Position numbers and translations under genes: made by a program. The notes under the pieces are model-generated. The model did no database searches. It was not told the origin of the DNA and worked only from the letters and a program-made list of their open reading frames with translations. This document shows, piece by piece, positions 7,988 to 16,800 of a stretch of 18,629 bases of DNA. Each line of letters starts with the position of its first letter. Position 1 is the stretch's first letter. Origin of the DNA: Perlabentimonas sp034006965 (GTDB lineage Bacteria; Bacteroidota; Bacteroidia; Bacteroidales; Tenuifilaceae); contig JAVERU010000058.1 in assembly GCA_034006965.1 (NCBI GenBank), positions 1 to 18,629 on the forward strand. Reading direction: 5' to 3'.

Positions 7988-8824
7988 ATGAATCGATACG
8001 AGATTGGCATAGTTGAAACACGGAACGTAATAAAAACGTTGCTCGATACCTATGGCTACGATTTCAGGGACTTTGCTCTCACATCGTTCAAACGTAGGCT
8101 CGAGGATGTTATCATGAAGAATGGGCTAAGAGATTCAGAAGGATTAATCAATAGACTTCAAAGCAATAAAGATTTCTTCGAGCATTTTCTCAAGGACATT
8201 ACACCTGAAACCACCGAGATGTTTCGCGATCCATCGCTATGGCGCAGCTTACGTGAGGATATCATCCCAGCCATTGTCAAAAGCAGCTCCAAGCTCAAGA
8301 TTTGGGTGGCAGCTTTCGATTCTGGAGAAGAGATCTACTCGCTCTGCATCCTACTTAAAGAGATGGACTTACTGGATAAGTTTCAAATTACGGCATCAAC
8401 CATTAGCGATGAGGTAACAAAGAAAATTAAATCGGGGCGTTTAGATATCAAGCAGCTAGAGGTTAACGAGGCCAACTACGACCGATCCAATGGCACGAAA
8501 CGGTATGCCGACTACCATACCATTGCCAGCAATAACAGCGCAATAATTATAGATTCAAGCCTAGTGAGTGATGTAACTTTTGTAAAACAAGATACGCTAT
8601 TCTCAAACGCCCCTTCGGGTATGAGGCTAGTCCTTTTTCGCAATCAGCTTATCTATTTCAATCAGATATTACAAGATAAAGCCCTAAATGCAATTCATAA
8701 CAGCTTAGCTCCGGGAGGATATTTAGCGCTAGGTGCTAAGGAAACTTTGGAAAATACAAATTCAAACAATAAATTTACAGTGGTTAACGATGCCGAAAAA
8801 ATTTACAGGAAGAAGGTAGGATAA
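7988..8824 (+). CDS. Degenerate CheR-like protein, probably without normal methyltransferase activity
   Basis: This is a 278-residue paralogue of the first CheR, aligning along its whole length (TTEMFRD at 75-81; FRNQLIYF at 217-224). Its SAM site is altered. The usual AGCSTGEE reads AAFDSGEE (108-115), the ribose-binding Asp of the ASD motif is replaced by Thr138 (ASTIS), and the Cys of CRNV is Phe. Arg80, matching the catalytic Arg, is kept. The frame is intact and the stops are normal, so it is not a pseudogene. It may be a pseudoenzyme that binds the receptor, or an enzyme with a changed cofactor or target. It lies 20 bases after the receptor gene and 13 bases before cheB, within the operon. 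Confidence 0.8.
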   Translation: MNRYEIGIVETRNVIKTLLDTYGYDFRDFALTSFKRRLEDVIMKNGLRDSEGLINRLQSNKDFFEHFLKDITPETTEMFRDPSLWRSLREDIIPAIVKSSSKLKIWVAAFDSGEEIYSLCILLKEMDLLDKFQITASTISDEVTKKIKSGRLDIKQLEVNEANYDRSNGTKRYADYHTIASNNSAIIIDSSLVSDVTFVKQDTLFSNAPSGMRLVLFRNQLIYFNQILQDKALNAIHNSLAPGGYLALGAKETLENTNSNNKFTVVNDAEKIYRKKVG

Positions 8825-8837
8825 CATAACTAGTAGA

Positions 8838-9398
8838 ATGTACAAAGCAGTAATCATAGGAGGTTCAGCCGGAAGTTTTCAGGTAATAACTCGAATTTTG
8901 AGCTCGTTGCCAGCCAATTTCCCATTGCCAGTGCTTCTTAGCCTGCACAGGCTTAAGCATGTGCGTAGTGGTTTTGTTGAAGCCCTGTCCATAAAATCGG
9001 CTATACCTGTAATTGAACCCTACGATAAGGATCAGATTAAGCCAGGCAAGGCCTACTTGGCACCAGCCAACTACCATATGTTTATTGAGCTAGGCAACAA
9101 GTTCGCTCTATCTACTGAGCCTCCTGTTAACCACTCCAGGCCCTCAATCGACCTATCGTTCGTTACTGCTGCTCAGGTGTACCGCGAAAAGCTGATCGGC
9201 ATAATACTATCCGGGGCCAATAAGGATGGTGCATATGGGCTCAAAAAGGTTTGCGACAACGGCGGGATTACCATCGTTCAGGACCCAATAGAATGCCAGG
9301 TGAAAACGATGACCGAATCGGCACTCAAAATAACCAAGGTCGACCATATTATGAAAACCGACCAAATTATCAGATATTTACAAAACATTAAACAATAG
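8838..9398 (+). CDS. cheB: CheB-type protein-glutamate methylesterase, catalytic domain only
   Basis: It hydrolyses receptor glutamyl methyl esters and may deamidate glutamine, opposing CheR. The 186 residues cover only the CheB catalytic domain. The catalytic triad is visible: Ser10 in GGSAGS, His37 in SLHRLKH, and Asp130 in LSGANKDGA. The HSRPSIDLSF block (99-108), typical of CheB (usually PSVDVLF), is present. The phosphorylatable receiver domain of standard CheB is missing, which fits the absence of CheA here and suggests constitutive activity or control by a partner. It sits between the degenerate CheR gene and the GAF protein gene, with gaps of 13 and 10 bases. Confidence 0.88.
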   Translation: MYKAVIIGGSAGSFQVITRILSSLPANFPLPVLLSLHRLKHVRSGFVEALSIKSAIPVIEPYDKDQIKPGKAYLAPANYHMFIELGNKFALSTEPPVNHSRPSIDLSFVTAAQVYREKLIGIILSGANKDGAYGLKKVCDNGGITIVQDPIECQVKTMTESALKITKVDHIMKTDQIIRYLQNIKQ

Positions 9399-9408
9399 TA
9401 GATGCCCT

Positions 9409-10209
9409 ATGAAAATCTTCTCAAACAACTCAAGATTTAGCTACGGCATCCTTCTGGTATTGCTGGTCATTAGCATCACAGGCGTTTTCTTTAGCCTCCA
9501 CAACCAGATAACCCAGGCGCAAGCCAAAACGCCGCTGTTGGCAGTTGTACTCACAGTGATCTCCATTGCGCTTGCTATGCTAGCTTTCCAAAAGCTGCTC
9601 ACTAGCATAAACTTAATGAACAGTAGAACAGCTGAACTTGAACAGCTGAAAAAGACAATTCAGGAGAGCAAGAAAAGCAAAGAAGCTGAACAAGAAAAGT
9701 CCAATGGAGTAAAAGAAGTAGTTGTAAATTATGAGGCTGAGGCGAAAAGTTTTATTCCATCGGAGGCTTTTAAAAGCGAGGGGGAGTTCCTGGAGAAGGT
9801 GCTATCGAACATTGCTAAATCACTCGATATAGTTCAGTCGATAGTCTTTAGTAAGAACGAGGAATCAAATCGGTTCGAGATGGTGGCATCGTACGCCTAT
9901 TTCTCCGAGACCGAACCGCCCACTTTCGCCGAAGGCGAAACATTGCCCGGACAGGTTGCAAAGAACCAAGTGGTGCTTAACCTCTCTGAGGTTCCTGACG
10001 GCTACATCACGGTACTATCGGGATTAGGCAAAGGCACACCAAAACATTTGCTTATCGTCCCCATTATCAATAACGATGGCATTACCGTTGGGGTTATTGA
10101 GCTTGCCTCGTTTACGGAGTTTACCTCCCATAAGGTTAAGATTTTTGAGAAGCTAGGGTATTTACTAAACGATTACCTAAGTACAATTGGCAATAGCACA
10201 GAGGAATAA
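9409..10209 (+). CDS. Two-pass membrane protein with cytoplasmic coiled coil and GAF domain
   Basis: This 266-residue protein has TM1 at about 12-29, TM2 at 42-61, a lysine/glutamate-rich coiled coil at 70-110 and a GAF domain at about 115-260. The GAF domain is the same subtype as in the receptor and the phosphatase: it shares SYAY, EGETLPGQ, VPDGYITVLSGLG, LLIVP and GVIELASF. The periplasmic loop is only about a dozen residues, so it probably senses through the GAF domain, by partner contacts, or in the membrane. It has no enzymatic domain. Its stop is one base before the preferred start of the phosphatase, so the two are probably translationally coupled. It may be an adaptor linking receptor and phosphatase through GAF or coil contacts (inference). 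Named family unknown. Confidence 0.75.
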   Translation: MKIFSNNSRFSYGILLVLLVISITGVFFSLHNQITQAQAKTPLLAVVLTVISIALAMLAFQKLLTSINLMNSRTAELEQLKKTIQESKKSKEAEQEKSNGVKEVVVNYEAEAKSFIPSEAFKSEGEFLEKVLSNIAKSLDIVQSIVFSKNEESNRFEMVASYAYFSETEPPTFAEGETLPGQVAKNQVVLNLSEVPDGYITVLSGLGKGTPKHLLIVPIINNDGITVGVIELASFTEFTSHKVKIFEKLGYLLNDYLSTIGNSTEE

Positions 10210-10210
10210 T

Positions 10211-12823
10211 ATGATAAACCATAGCATCACGTCATCGGAAAATTCACGAAAGGCAACGACCCAAAGAGTTGCTGTAGCAGGAGTTGTGGGGTTGATTACC
10301 CTAATTACCGCCTGGATCTTAGAGTTTACCGTACAGGAGACCCCCTTTTCCCTTAAGGGCATTGGAGAAATCCATGAATCAAACCCCTCCCTATGGCTTA
10401 TCGATTTGCTCCCCCTTGTGCTTACCTACATCACCTACATCACTGTTAAGCGCCATCAGGAAAAGGTCTCGTTCCTCGAGGACGAACTTCGTCAAAGGGA
10501 TCAGGACATAAATAAAAACGCTCTATTCGCCAAAACCATTGGCGAGGGAAACTATAAAGCGCCATTCCAAATCAGCGATGAAGACGATGTGCTCGGCAAA
10601 TCGCTGCTGGTGATGCGCGACAACCTGCTGGAGAACAACCGGAAAGAATCGGAACAGAACTGGATATCAAAAGGGAAGGATGAGGTTTCACACATCCTCA
10701 GGCTTCACAATAATCTCGAGGAGCTATCCTACGAGGTTCTCGTTAAGCTGATAAGCTATATCAATATTATTCAGGGGGCTCTGTACCTGTACAACGAGGA
10801 CAAGAATGTACTAGTAAATTTGGCAACCTACGCCTACAACCGTAAAAAGTTTTTCAACCAGGAGTTTCGTATTGGCGAAGGCCTCATTGGACAGTGCGCC
10901 TACGAACAGGATATCATTTACCGCACCGAGATACCCGACGATTACGCAACCATAACATCAGGTATACTGGGTGATAAAAAGCCTAAGAGCATACTAATTG
11001 TTCCTCTGGTAACCGATGAGAAGTTGCAAGGAGTAATTGAGTTTGCCTCCTTAGACGATCAAATCCCCGAGCTCACGATTCGTTTCCTTAGGGAAATGGG
11101 CGAGATTATTGCCCGCACCATTTTCAACCTCCGCATCAACCAAAAAACCGAAAAGCTGCTTCAAGAAGCCCAGCAAATGACGCAGGAGCTTAAGGAGAAC
11201 GAGGAGGAACTTCGCCAAAACGCCGAGGAAATGAGGGCTACCCATGAGGAGCTTGAAAAATCAAATCTACAACTCGAATCGAAGATACAAGAGGTAGAGA
11301 ATGCACAGAAGAGATTACACTCACTGCTCGAGAACGCCTCAGAAATCATCTCGATATACAGCAGCACCCAGAAGCTAATATACATCAGCCCGTCGGTTAC
11401 CAAGATACTGGGGTATACACCAAACGAAATGATGAGCGGTAAGGATATGGATCGCCTTACCCGTAGAGGCGAGCAGGACATAAACGAGATGTTTAAAAAA
11501 TTGCTTGAGGCTCCCCTTGTGCCCATCACCATTCAGTACACGTTCATGAAGAAGGATGGAACAAAGCTTTTCCTTGAGGTAACTGGGCGTAACCTGCTTG
11601 ACGATCCTGCCATAAACGGCATAATACTTAACTCCCAAGATATCACCGAGCGTAAAAGGGCCGAGAAGGAAGAGCGAATGCGCAGCAAGATGCAAGCCCT
11701 ATCCGAGAACTCCCCCGATATGATCATGCGGCTAAATACCAGCGGCCAGTTCTTCTACGCTAACCCCATGGTAGAGGAATACCTTGGAATACCCGTTAAG
11801 GACCTGATAAACCAAACCCTAAACTCGGTCGACCTGAACGAGGTTCTATCAAACTATTTTAAGGAGACCATAAAAACCATAAGAACCACCAAAACCACTA
11901 TTGAGAGTGACTTAACCTTCGACTCAAAGCTTGGTGAAACAATTATGCACATCTCGGCCATCCCAGAATTTAACGAGAACGAGTTGGAAACCATTCTATT
12001 CGTAAGCCACGACATAACAGAGGCCAAGCGTATAGAGCAGGAAATACAGGATAAGAACCGAAAAATCACAGAGAGCATCAACTACGCACAGCGTATACAA
12101 ACATCGATACTACCAAACAACCGAATCATAAGGCAATATCTTCCCAAATCGTTTATCTACTACAAACCTCGCGATGTGGTGAGTGGTGACTTCCCCTGGT
12201 TCTTTGTTAAAGAGGACTTCATCTACATTGCGGCTGTTGACTGTACTGGTCATGGAGTGCCTGGCGCCCTGCTCTCGTTCATCGGTTACTTTACGCTTAA
12301 CAACGTGGTGGACCACGATGCGGGTTACTCGGCTGGTAAGGTGCTAGACCTACTGCACCACGGCGTACGAAAAACCCTAAAACAGGATCGACCCGATGCC
12401 GATGCGCGGGATGGGATGGACATTGCCCTATGTAAGATAAACGTAAAAACCAAGGAGTTACAGTACTCCGGGGCGCACCGCCCGCTTTATCTTCTAAGGG
12501 GTAACGAGCTACAGGAGTTTAAGGGCGACCGTAAGGCCATTGGTGGTATTCCACATCCCAAAAAGGAGGAGAAAGACTTCACCAACTACACCCTTGAGCT
12601 AAAACCAAACGATAAAATTTTCTTCTTCTCCGACGGTATGCCCGATCAGATAGGTGGTGATGACAAGCGGAAGTATAGCCCAGCAAGGGTTAGGGAGTTG
12701 ATAATGGAAAATCAGTCATTAACCATGCCTCAGTTCAACGACCTATTTGCAAAAGATTTTGAGGCCTATATGGGTAACAACAAGCAGATTGACGACGTTC
12801 TATTAATAGGAATTCAATTCTAA
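10211..12823 (+). CDS. Membrane GAF-PAS-PAS PP2C (SpoIIE/RsbU/SiaA-type) serine/threonine phosphatase
   Basis: This Ser/Thr phosphatase is expected to dephosphorylate the SiaC-like protein encoded downstream. ATG 10211 (870 residues) is preferred over ATG 10187, because it follows the previous stop by one base and has GAGG at 10201-10204. It has TMs at about 20-39 and 60-79, a HAMP-like or linker region, GAF at 174-307, a coiled coil at 308-373 with EEMRAT (339-344), PAS at 374-482 and 498-607, and the PP2C domain to the end. Metal-binding acids are present: Asp660 (SGDF), Asp677 (VDCTGHG), Asp808 (FSDGMPDQ) and Asp861-Asp862 (QIDDVLL), so it should be active. It plays the role of SiaA but swaps the periplasmic sensor for GAF/PAS inputs. 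SiaB and SiaC follow directly. Confidence 0.88.
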   Translation: MINHSITSSENSRKATTQRVAVAGVVGLITLITAWILEFTVQETPFSLKGIGEIHESNPSLWLIDLLPLVLTYITYITVKRHQEKVSFLEDELRQRDQDINKNALFAKTIGEGNYKAPFQISDEDDVLGKSLLVMRDNLLENNRKESEQNWISKGKDEVSHILRLHNNLEELSYEVLVKLISYINIIQGALYLYNEDKNVLVNLATYAYNRKKFFNQEFRIGEGLIGQCAYEQDIIYRTEIPDDYATITSGILGDKKPKSILIVPLVTDEKLQGVIEFASLDDQIPELTIRFLREMGEIIARTIFNLRINQKTEKLLQEAQQMTQELKENEEELRQNAEEMRATHEELEKSNLQLESKIQEVENAQKRLHSLLENASEIISIYSSTQKLIYISPSVTKILGYTPNEMMSGKDMDRLTRRGEQDINEMFKKLLEAPLVPITIQYTFMKKDGTKLFLEVTGRNLLDDPAINGIILNSQDITERKRAEKEERMRSKMQALSENSPDMIMRLNTSGQFFYANPMVEEYLGIPVKDLINQTLNSVDLNEVLSNYFKETIKTIRTTKTTIESDLTFDSKLGETIMHISAIPEFNENELETILFVSHDITEAKRIEQEIQDKNRKITESINYAQRIQTSILPNNRIIRQYLPKSFIYYKPRDVVSGDFPWFFVKEDFIYIAAVDCTGHGVPGALLSFIGYFTLNNVVDHDAGYSAGKVLDLLHHGVRKTLKQDRPDADARDGMDIALCKINVKTKELQYSGAHRPLYLLRGNELQEFKGDRKAIGGIPHPKKEEKDFTNYTLELKPNDKIFFFSDGMPDQIGGDDKRKYSPARVRELIMENQSLTMPQFNDLFAKDFEAYMGNNKQIDDVLLIGIQF

Positions 12824-12861
12824 ATTGATTATTATCGGTAAATTATTTAATTTTACGGGCT

Positions 12862-13437
12862 ATGGATAAAAGAAATGTTAAAGGTTTTCTGGAGTTTGTC
12901 TACGACTTTTACAAGTCGATGAAAGCTCATGAAATCACCCTTGTGTACGAGGGTGAAATTACACACCAGATCACCAAGGCCTTCACCTCCCTAACCGAAT
13001 CGAATATGGCCAAGGAGGAGGAGTCAAACTCGGTGCAAAAGAAGGTGTTCCATGTCATGGTTGAGTGCCTGCAAAACATCAGCAAGCACGCCGATAGCTT
13101 TGGCTCCGACGACTTCCTGTTTGCTGGTAGGGGAATTTTTATGGTGAGCAAAGGTGAGGTCGAATACCATGTTACCACAGGTAACGTGATTGAGAACTCA
13201 AAGATAGATGAGCTCATTAATATCCTAGATCACATCAACACCCTCGACAAGGATGGCCTGAAGGAGCTTTACAAAACCCAGATGCGTGAGGGAAGGCTCT
13301 CCGAGAAAGGGGGTGCCGGCTTAGGCTTTATTGACATTGCCCGAAAAACTGGCCGAAAGCTCGACTACCACTTCCTCCCCATCGACGAGGAGACACACTT
13401 CTTCATTCTAACCTCAACCATTGCCCGAACCGAGTAA
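12862..13437 (+). CDS. siaB: SiaB-family protein kinase
   Basis: This 191-residue protein of the SiaB family (DUF6272) has a GHKL-like ATPase fold. An N-box-like VECLQNISKHA has Glu68, Asn72 and Lys75-His76. A G-box GGAGLGF stands at 150-156, followed by IDIARKTGRKLDY. In Pseudomonas aeruginosa SiaB phosphorylates SiaC on a threonine and SiaA removes that phosphate. The gene order here, phosphatase then SiaB then SiaC with gaps of 38 and 11 bases, supports the same pairing. The protein is soluble, with no signal or membrane segment. It differs from RsbW anti-sigma kinases in its C-terminal pattern and in the SiaC neighbour, though a related partner-switch kinase role applies either way. Confidence 0.85.
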   Translation: MDKRNVKGFLEFVYDFYKSMKAHEITLVYEGEITHQITKAFTSLTESNMAKEEESNSVQKKVFHVMVECLQNISKHADSFGSDDFLFAGRGIFMVSKGEVEYHVTTGNVIENSKIDELINILDHINTLDKDGLKELYKTQMREGRLSEKGGAGLGFIDIARKTGRKLDYHFLPIDEETHFFILTSTIARTE

Positions 13438-13448
13438 ATAATTGCATT

Positions 13449-13832
13449 ATGGAAACCATAAAGATTCTGGGTACGGACGATACCCCAACCGTAATTCTTG
13501 ATGCTGACAACGACATCTTTGAGATTTCTGGCCGCTCGCTACCCGAAGATGTAACAGCCTTTTACGACCCAATCCTGAATTGGCTCGACGAGTATGCAGC
13601 TAGCCCCAATGCTAAAACGGTGTTCACCTTTAAGCTTGTGTACTTCAATACAGCAAGCTCAAAGCTTCTTCTCGACATCCTTATGAAGCTCGAAGAGATG
13701 CACGAGGATGGAAAGGATATACTAGTTAAGTGGTACTACCCTGAGGATGATGAGGACATGCAGGAAGCTGGCGAAGAGTACGCCGATATCGTTGATGTTC
13801 CATTTGAACAGGTGAGCTACACCCTAAGCTAG
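13449..13832 (+). CDS. siaC: SiaC-family regulatory phosphoprotein (DUF1987)
   Basis: This small acidic protein of 127 residues is the switch element of a SiaABC-type system. The hallmark YFNTASSK places a threonine at residue 68, the same number as the phosphorylated Thr68 of Pseudomonas SiaC as I remember it. Other family-like segments are ISGRSLPEDVTAFYDPI in the N-terminal half and LVKWYYPEDDEDMQEAGEE near the end. In Pseudomonas, unphosphorylated SiaC binds and activates the diguanylate cyclase SiaD. No GGDEF protein is encoded here, so the target must differ or lie elsewhere. The next gene, 50 bases on, is a large ABC transporter and the best local candidate target (inference). Confidence 0.87.
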   Translation: METIKILGTDDTPTVILDADNDIFEISGRSLPEDVTAFYDPILNWLDEYAASPNAKTVFTFKLVYFNTASSKLLLDILMKLEEMHEDGKDILVKWYYPEDDEDMQEAGEEYADIVDVPFEQVSYTLS

Positions 13833-13882
13833 CGCCAACCTAAGTTTACCTCAATAATTTGGGAAACCAATAGAATTAGGCA

Positions 13883-16800
13883 ATGAGCGAGGAAATTCTC
13901 AAGGCTTTAATGCAGCTGTTTGCAATCATTGCAAAGCAGGACGAAGGCGTTGAATCGAACGAGCGTGATTACGTCGTGAATTTCCTCATGCAGCAGGTAA
14001 ACGATGAGGCGGTTGAAGAGTACATCAAGCTGTTTGATCAGCACGCAGGCCTAAACGATGAGAAAGACGAAGGCGAGGAAGACGGGCAGCCCAAAAAGGT
14101 GAAGCTAACCTCGGTAAAGGACTCGGTTAAAATACTTGGGATTTGTAAAAAGATTAACAAAACCCTTACCCAAAAGCAAAAGGTTGTTGTGCTAGTTCGC
14201 CTGTTCGAGCTGGTAAACGCCGACCGAAAATTTACCGATCAGCGGATGGCCATTATCAATACCGTGGCCGACGTATTTAAGCTCTCCAAAGAAGAATTTA
14301 CCGATATTGAAAACTTCGTCGTAAACAACGACCCAAAAGAGCTCGACTTCTCAAGTATTCTCACTATCCACGACAAGCCCGAGGTAGGCGGTAGCTGCAA
14401 GCACATCACCACCGAGGCTCTCAATGGCTTCCTGTACATACTGCAGATTAAAAGCGAGGATCTATACTTCCTCCGATACACAGGCCATGAAGATGTTTTT
14501 CTTAACGGCCTTCCCATAAACAATAAGCGCATATATCTTTTTGCCAACGGTAGCTCCATAAAGCTGCCCAAGGGCAAGCCAATTTACTACACCGATGTTG
14601 TTGCCCACTACCTGGCCGACTCCACAAGCATCCGAATATCCTATAATGTTGAGGATGTAACCTTTAGGTTCAAGTCGGGCGATATTGGGCTTCGAAACAT
14701 AAACTTTGGCGAGGACCAGGGCAAATTGATTGGCATCATGGGTGCCAGCGGGGCTGGCAAAACGACCCTGCTAAACGTACTAGCGGGCATTGAAGCCCCT
14801 ACAACAGGTAAGGTTAGAATAAACGGCATAGATCTTCACCGTGAACGAGATGAGCTTGAGGGGGTGATTGGTGTTATACCGCAAGATGATCTGCTGATTG
14901 AAGAGCTGACTGTTTTCCAAAACTTATACTACAACGCCAAGCTTTGCTTCAAGGACAAATCGGATCAGGAGCTAACTGAGCTAGTAAACAGAACCCTCCA
15001 GAACCTTGGCCTTTACGAACGGAAAGATCTTAAGGTAGGCTCCCCCCTCAACAAGATGATCTCTGGTGGTCAGCGCAAAAGGCTAAACATTGCGCTGGAG
15101 CTAATACGCGAACCCGCCATACTTTTTGTTGATGAACCCACCTCGGGCCTCTCATCGCGAGACTCGGAGAATGTGATGGACCTGCTGAGGGAGCTTACCC
15201 TTAAAGGAAAGCTCATCTTCGTAGTTATTCACCAGCCATCATCCGACATCTACAAGATGTTCGACAATATGATGATTCTCGATACCGGTGGCTACATGAT
15301 ATACTACGGTAACCCGGTTGAAGCCGTAATGTACTTCAAGCGGCTGGATATGCAGATCAATAGCGACCAGGGTGAATGTCCCACTTGTGGAAATGTAAAC
15401 CCCGAGCTCATATTCAACATTATTGAGGCCAAGGTGGTAGACGAATTTGGTAGGTATACCCCTACCCGTAAAGTATCGCCACCCAAATGGCATGATTATT
15501 TTAACGAGAACATCAAACTCCGAGATATACAGGACGAAGGGGAGCCACCTCCCAAGTCGCTCAATATCCCATCGAGGCTTAAGCAGTTCTTCATCTATAC
15601 CACGCGCGATTTTTTGTCGAAGATTAGCAACACGCAGTACATTGTGCTCAACTTGCTAGAGACACCAATTCTAGGGTTTATTCTAGCTTATGTAATTCGG
15701 TATATTGCCGATCCGAATTCCAATGTCTACGTCTTTAGAGAAAACGAAAACATCCCCATATACATATTTATGGCTCTTATTGTTGCCCTGTTCATAGGGC
15801 TAACCGTGAGCGCCGAAGAAATTTTCAGAGACAGGAAGCTGTTAAAACGCGAGGCATTCCTAAACCTAAGCCGCACGTCGTACCTTTTTAGCAAGATATC
15901 AATACTAGTCGTGCTATCTGCAATTCAAAGCATCACATTTGTGCTTATTGCCAACGGCATTCTCCAGCTCTGGGGTATGAATTTTGAGTACTGGCTCGCG
16001 CTATTCTCAACGGCAATTTTTGCCAACCTGCTAGGCCTAAACATCTCGGCTACCTTCAACTCCGCGGTTACCATTTATATTGTTATTCCCTTGGTTATGA
16101 TACCTATGATGGTTCTTTCCGGGGCAATGTTTAGCTTCGACAAGTTGAATAGAACTGTTGGTAGCTTTGGCCGCGTTCCCTTAATTGCTGAGTTCATGGT
16201 AACCAAGTGGGGATACGAAGCGCTTGTGGTACACCAGTTTAAAGATAACGATTTCCAAAAAACATTTTACGACATTGAGAAGGTTGAACGTAACGCCGAC
16301 TACAAAACGGTTTACTACATACCTGAGCTTGAGAAAATTGTTACCGAGAACCTTGAGCTGATTGAAGCCCACAAAGAGGATCAAAAGAAAAAAAGTAAAT
16401 TTGAGGAAAATCTTCTCGTTCTCAGGAACTCGCTGTTTAAGGAGACAAATTTCCTTGCACCCGCCATCCCGTATAGCTACCTCGACAAATTATACCCTGA
16501 GCTATTTGACTTTGAGACTGCCTACGCTACCCTCGACTACCTGGATGAGCTAAAAGAGCATTACAGCAAGATTTTCCAGAGAGCAAACCAAAAACGCGAT
16601 GATATTATATCGCATCTTGTTTCAACCTCCCCTAGGCTTTACCAAGCCAAGCGCCAAGCGTTTCACAACGAGAGCATTGCTGATCTTGCCACCAAAAAGT
16701 TTGAGAAAAATAAGATTCTTCAATACAAAGGGGAATTGGTACAGCAATACGACCCAATTTATCGCGATCCCATACCAAACCATACGCTCGATTTTCGTTC

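Noticed and set aside
4723..9398. Classical chemotaxis operon
   Set aside because: No CheA, CheW, CheY or MCP signalling domain is present. The CheB lacks a receiver, and the genes run on into a Sia-type switch.
10187..10211. Earlier ATG (10187) for the PP2C phosphatase, overlapping the GAF gene by 23 bases
   Set aside because: ATG 10211 follows the previous stop by one base and has GAGG at suitable distance. The extra eight residues add nothing to the first membrane segment.
12862..13832. RsbW/RsbV sigma-factor partner switch
   Set aside because: The small protein carries the SiaC (DUF1987) YFNTASSK motif rather than the STAS DSSG pattern, and no sigma factor gene is near.
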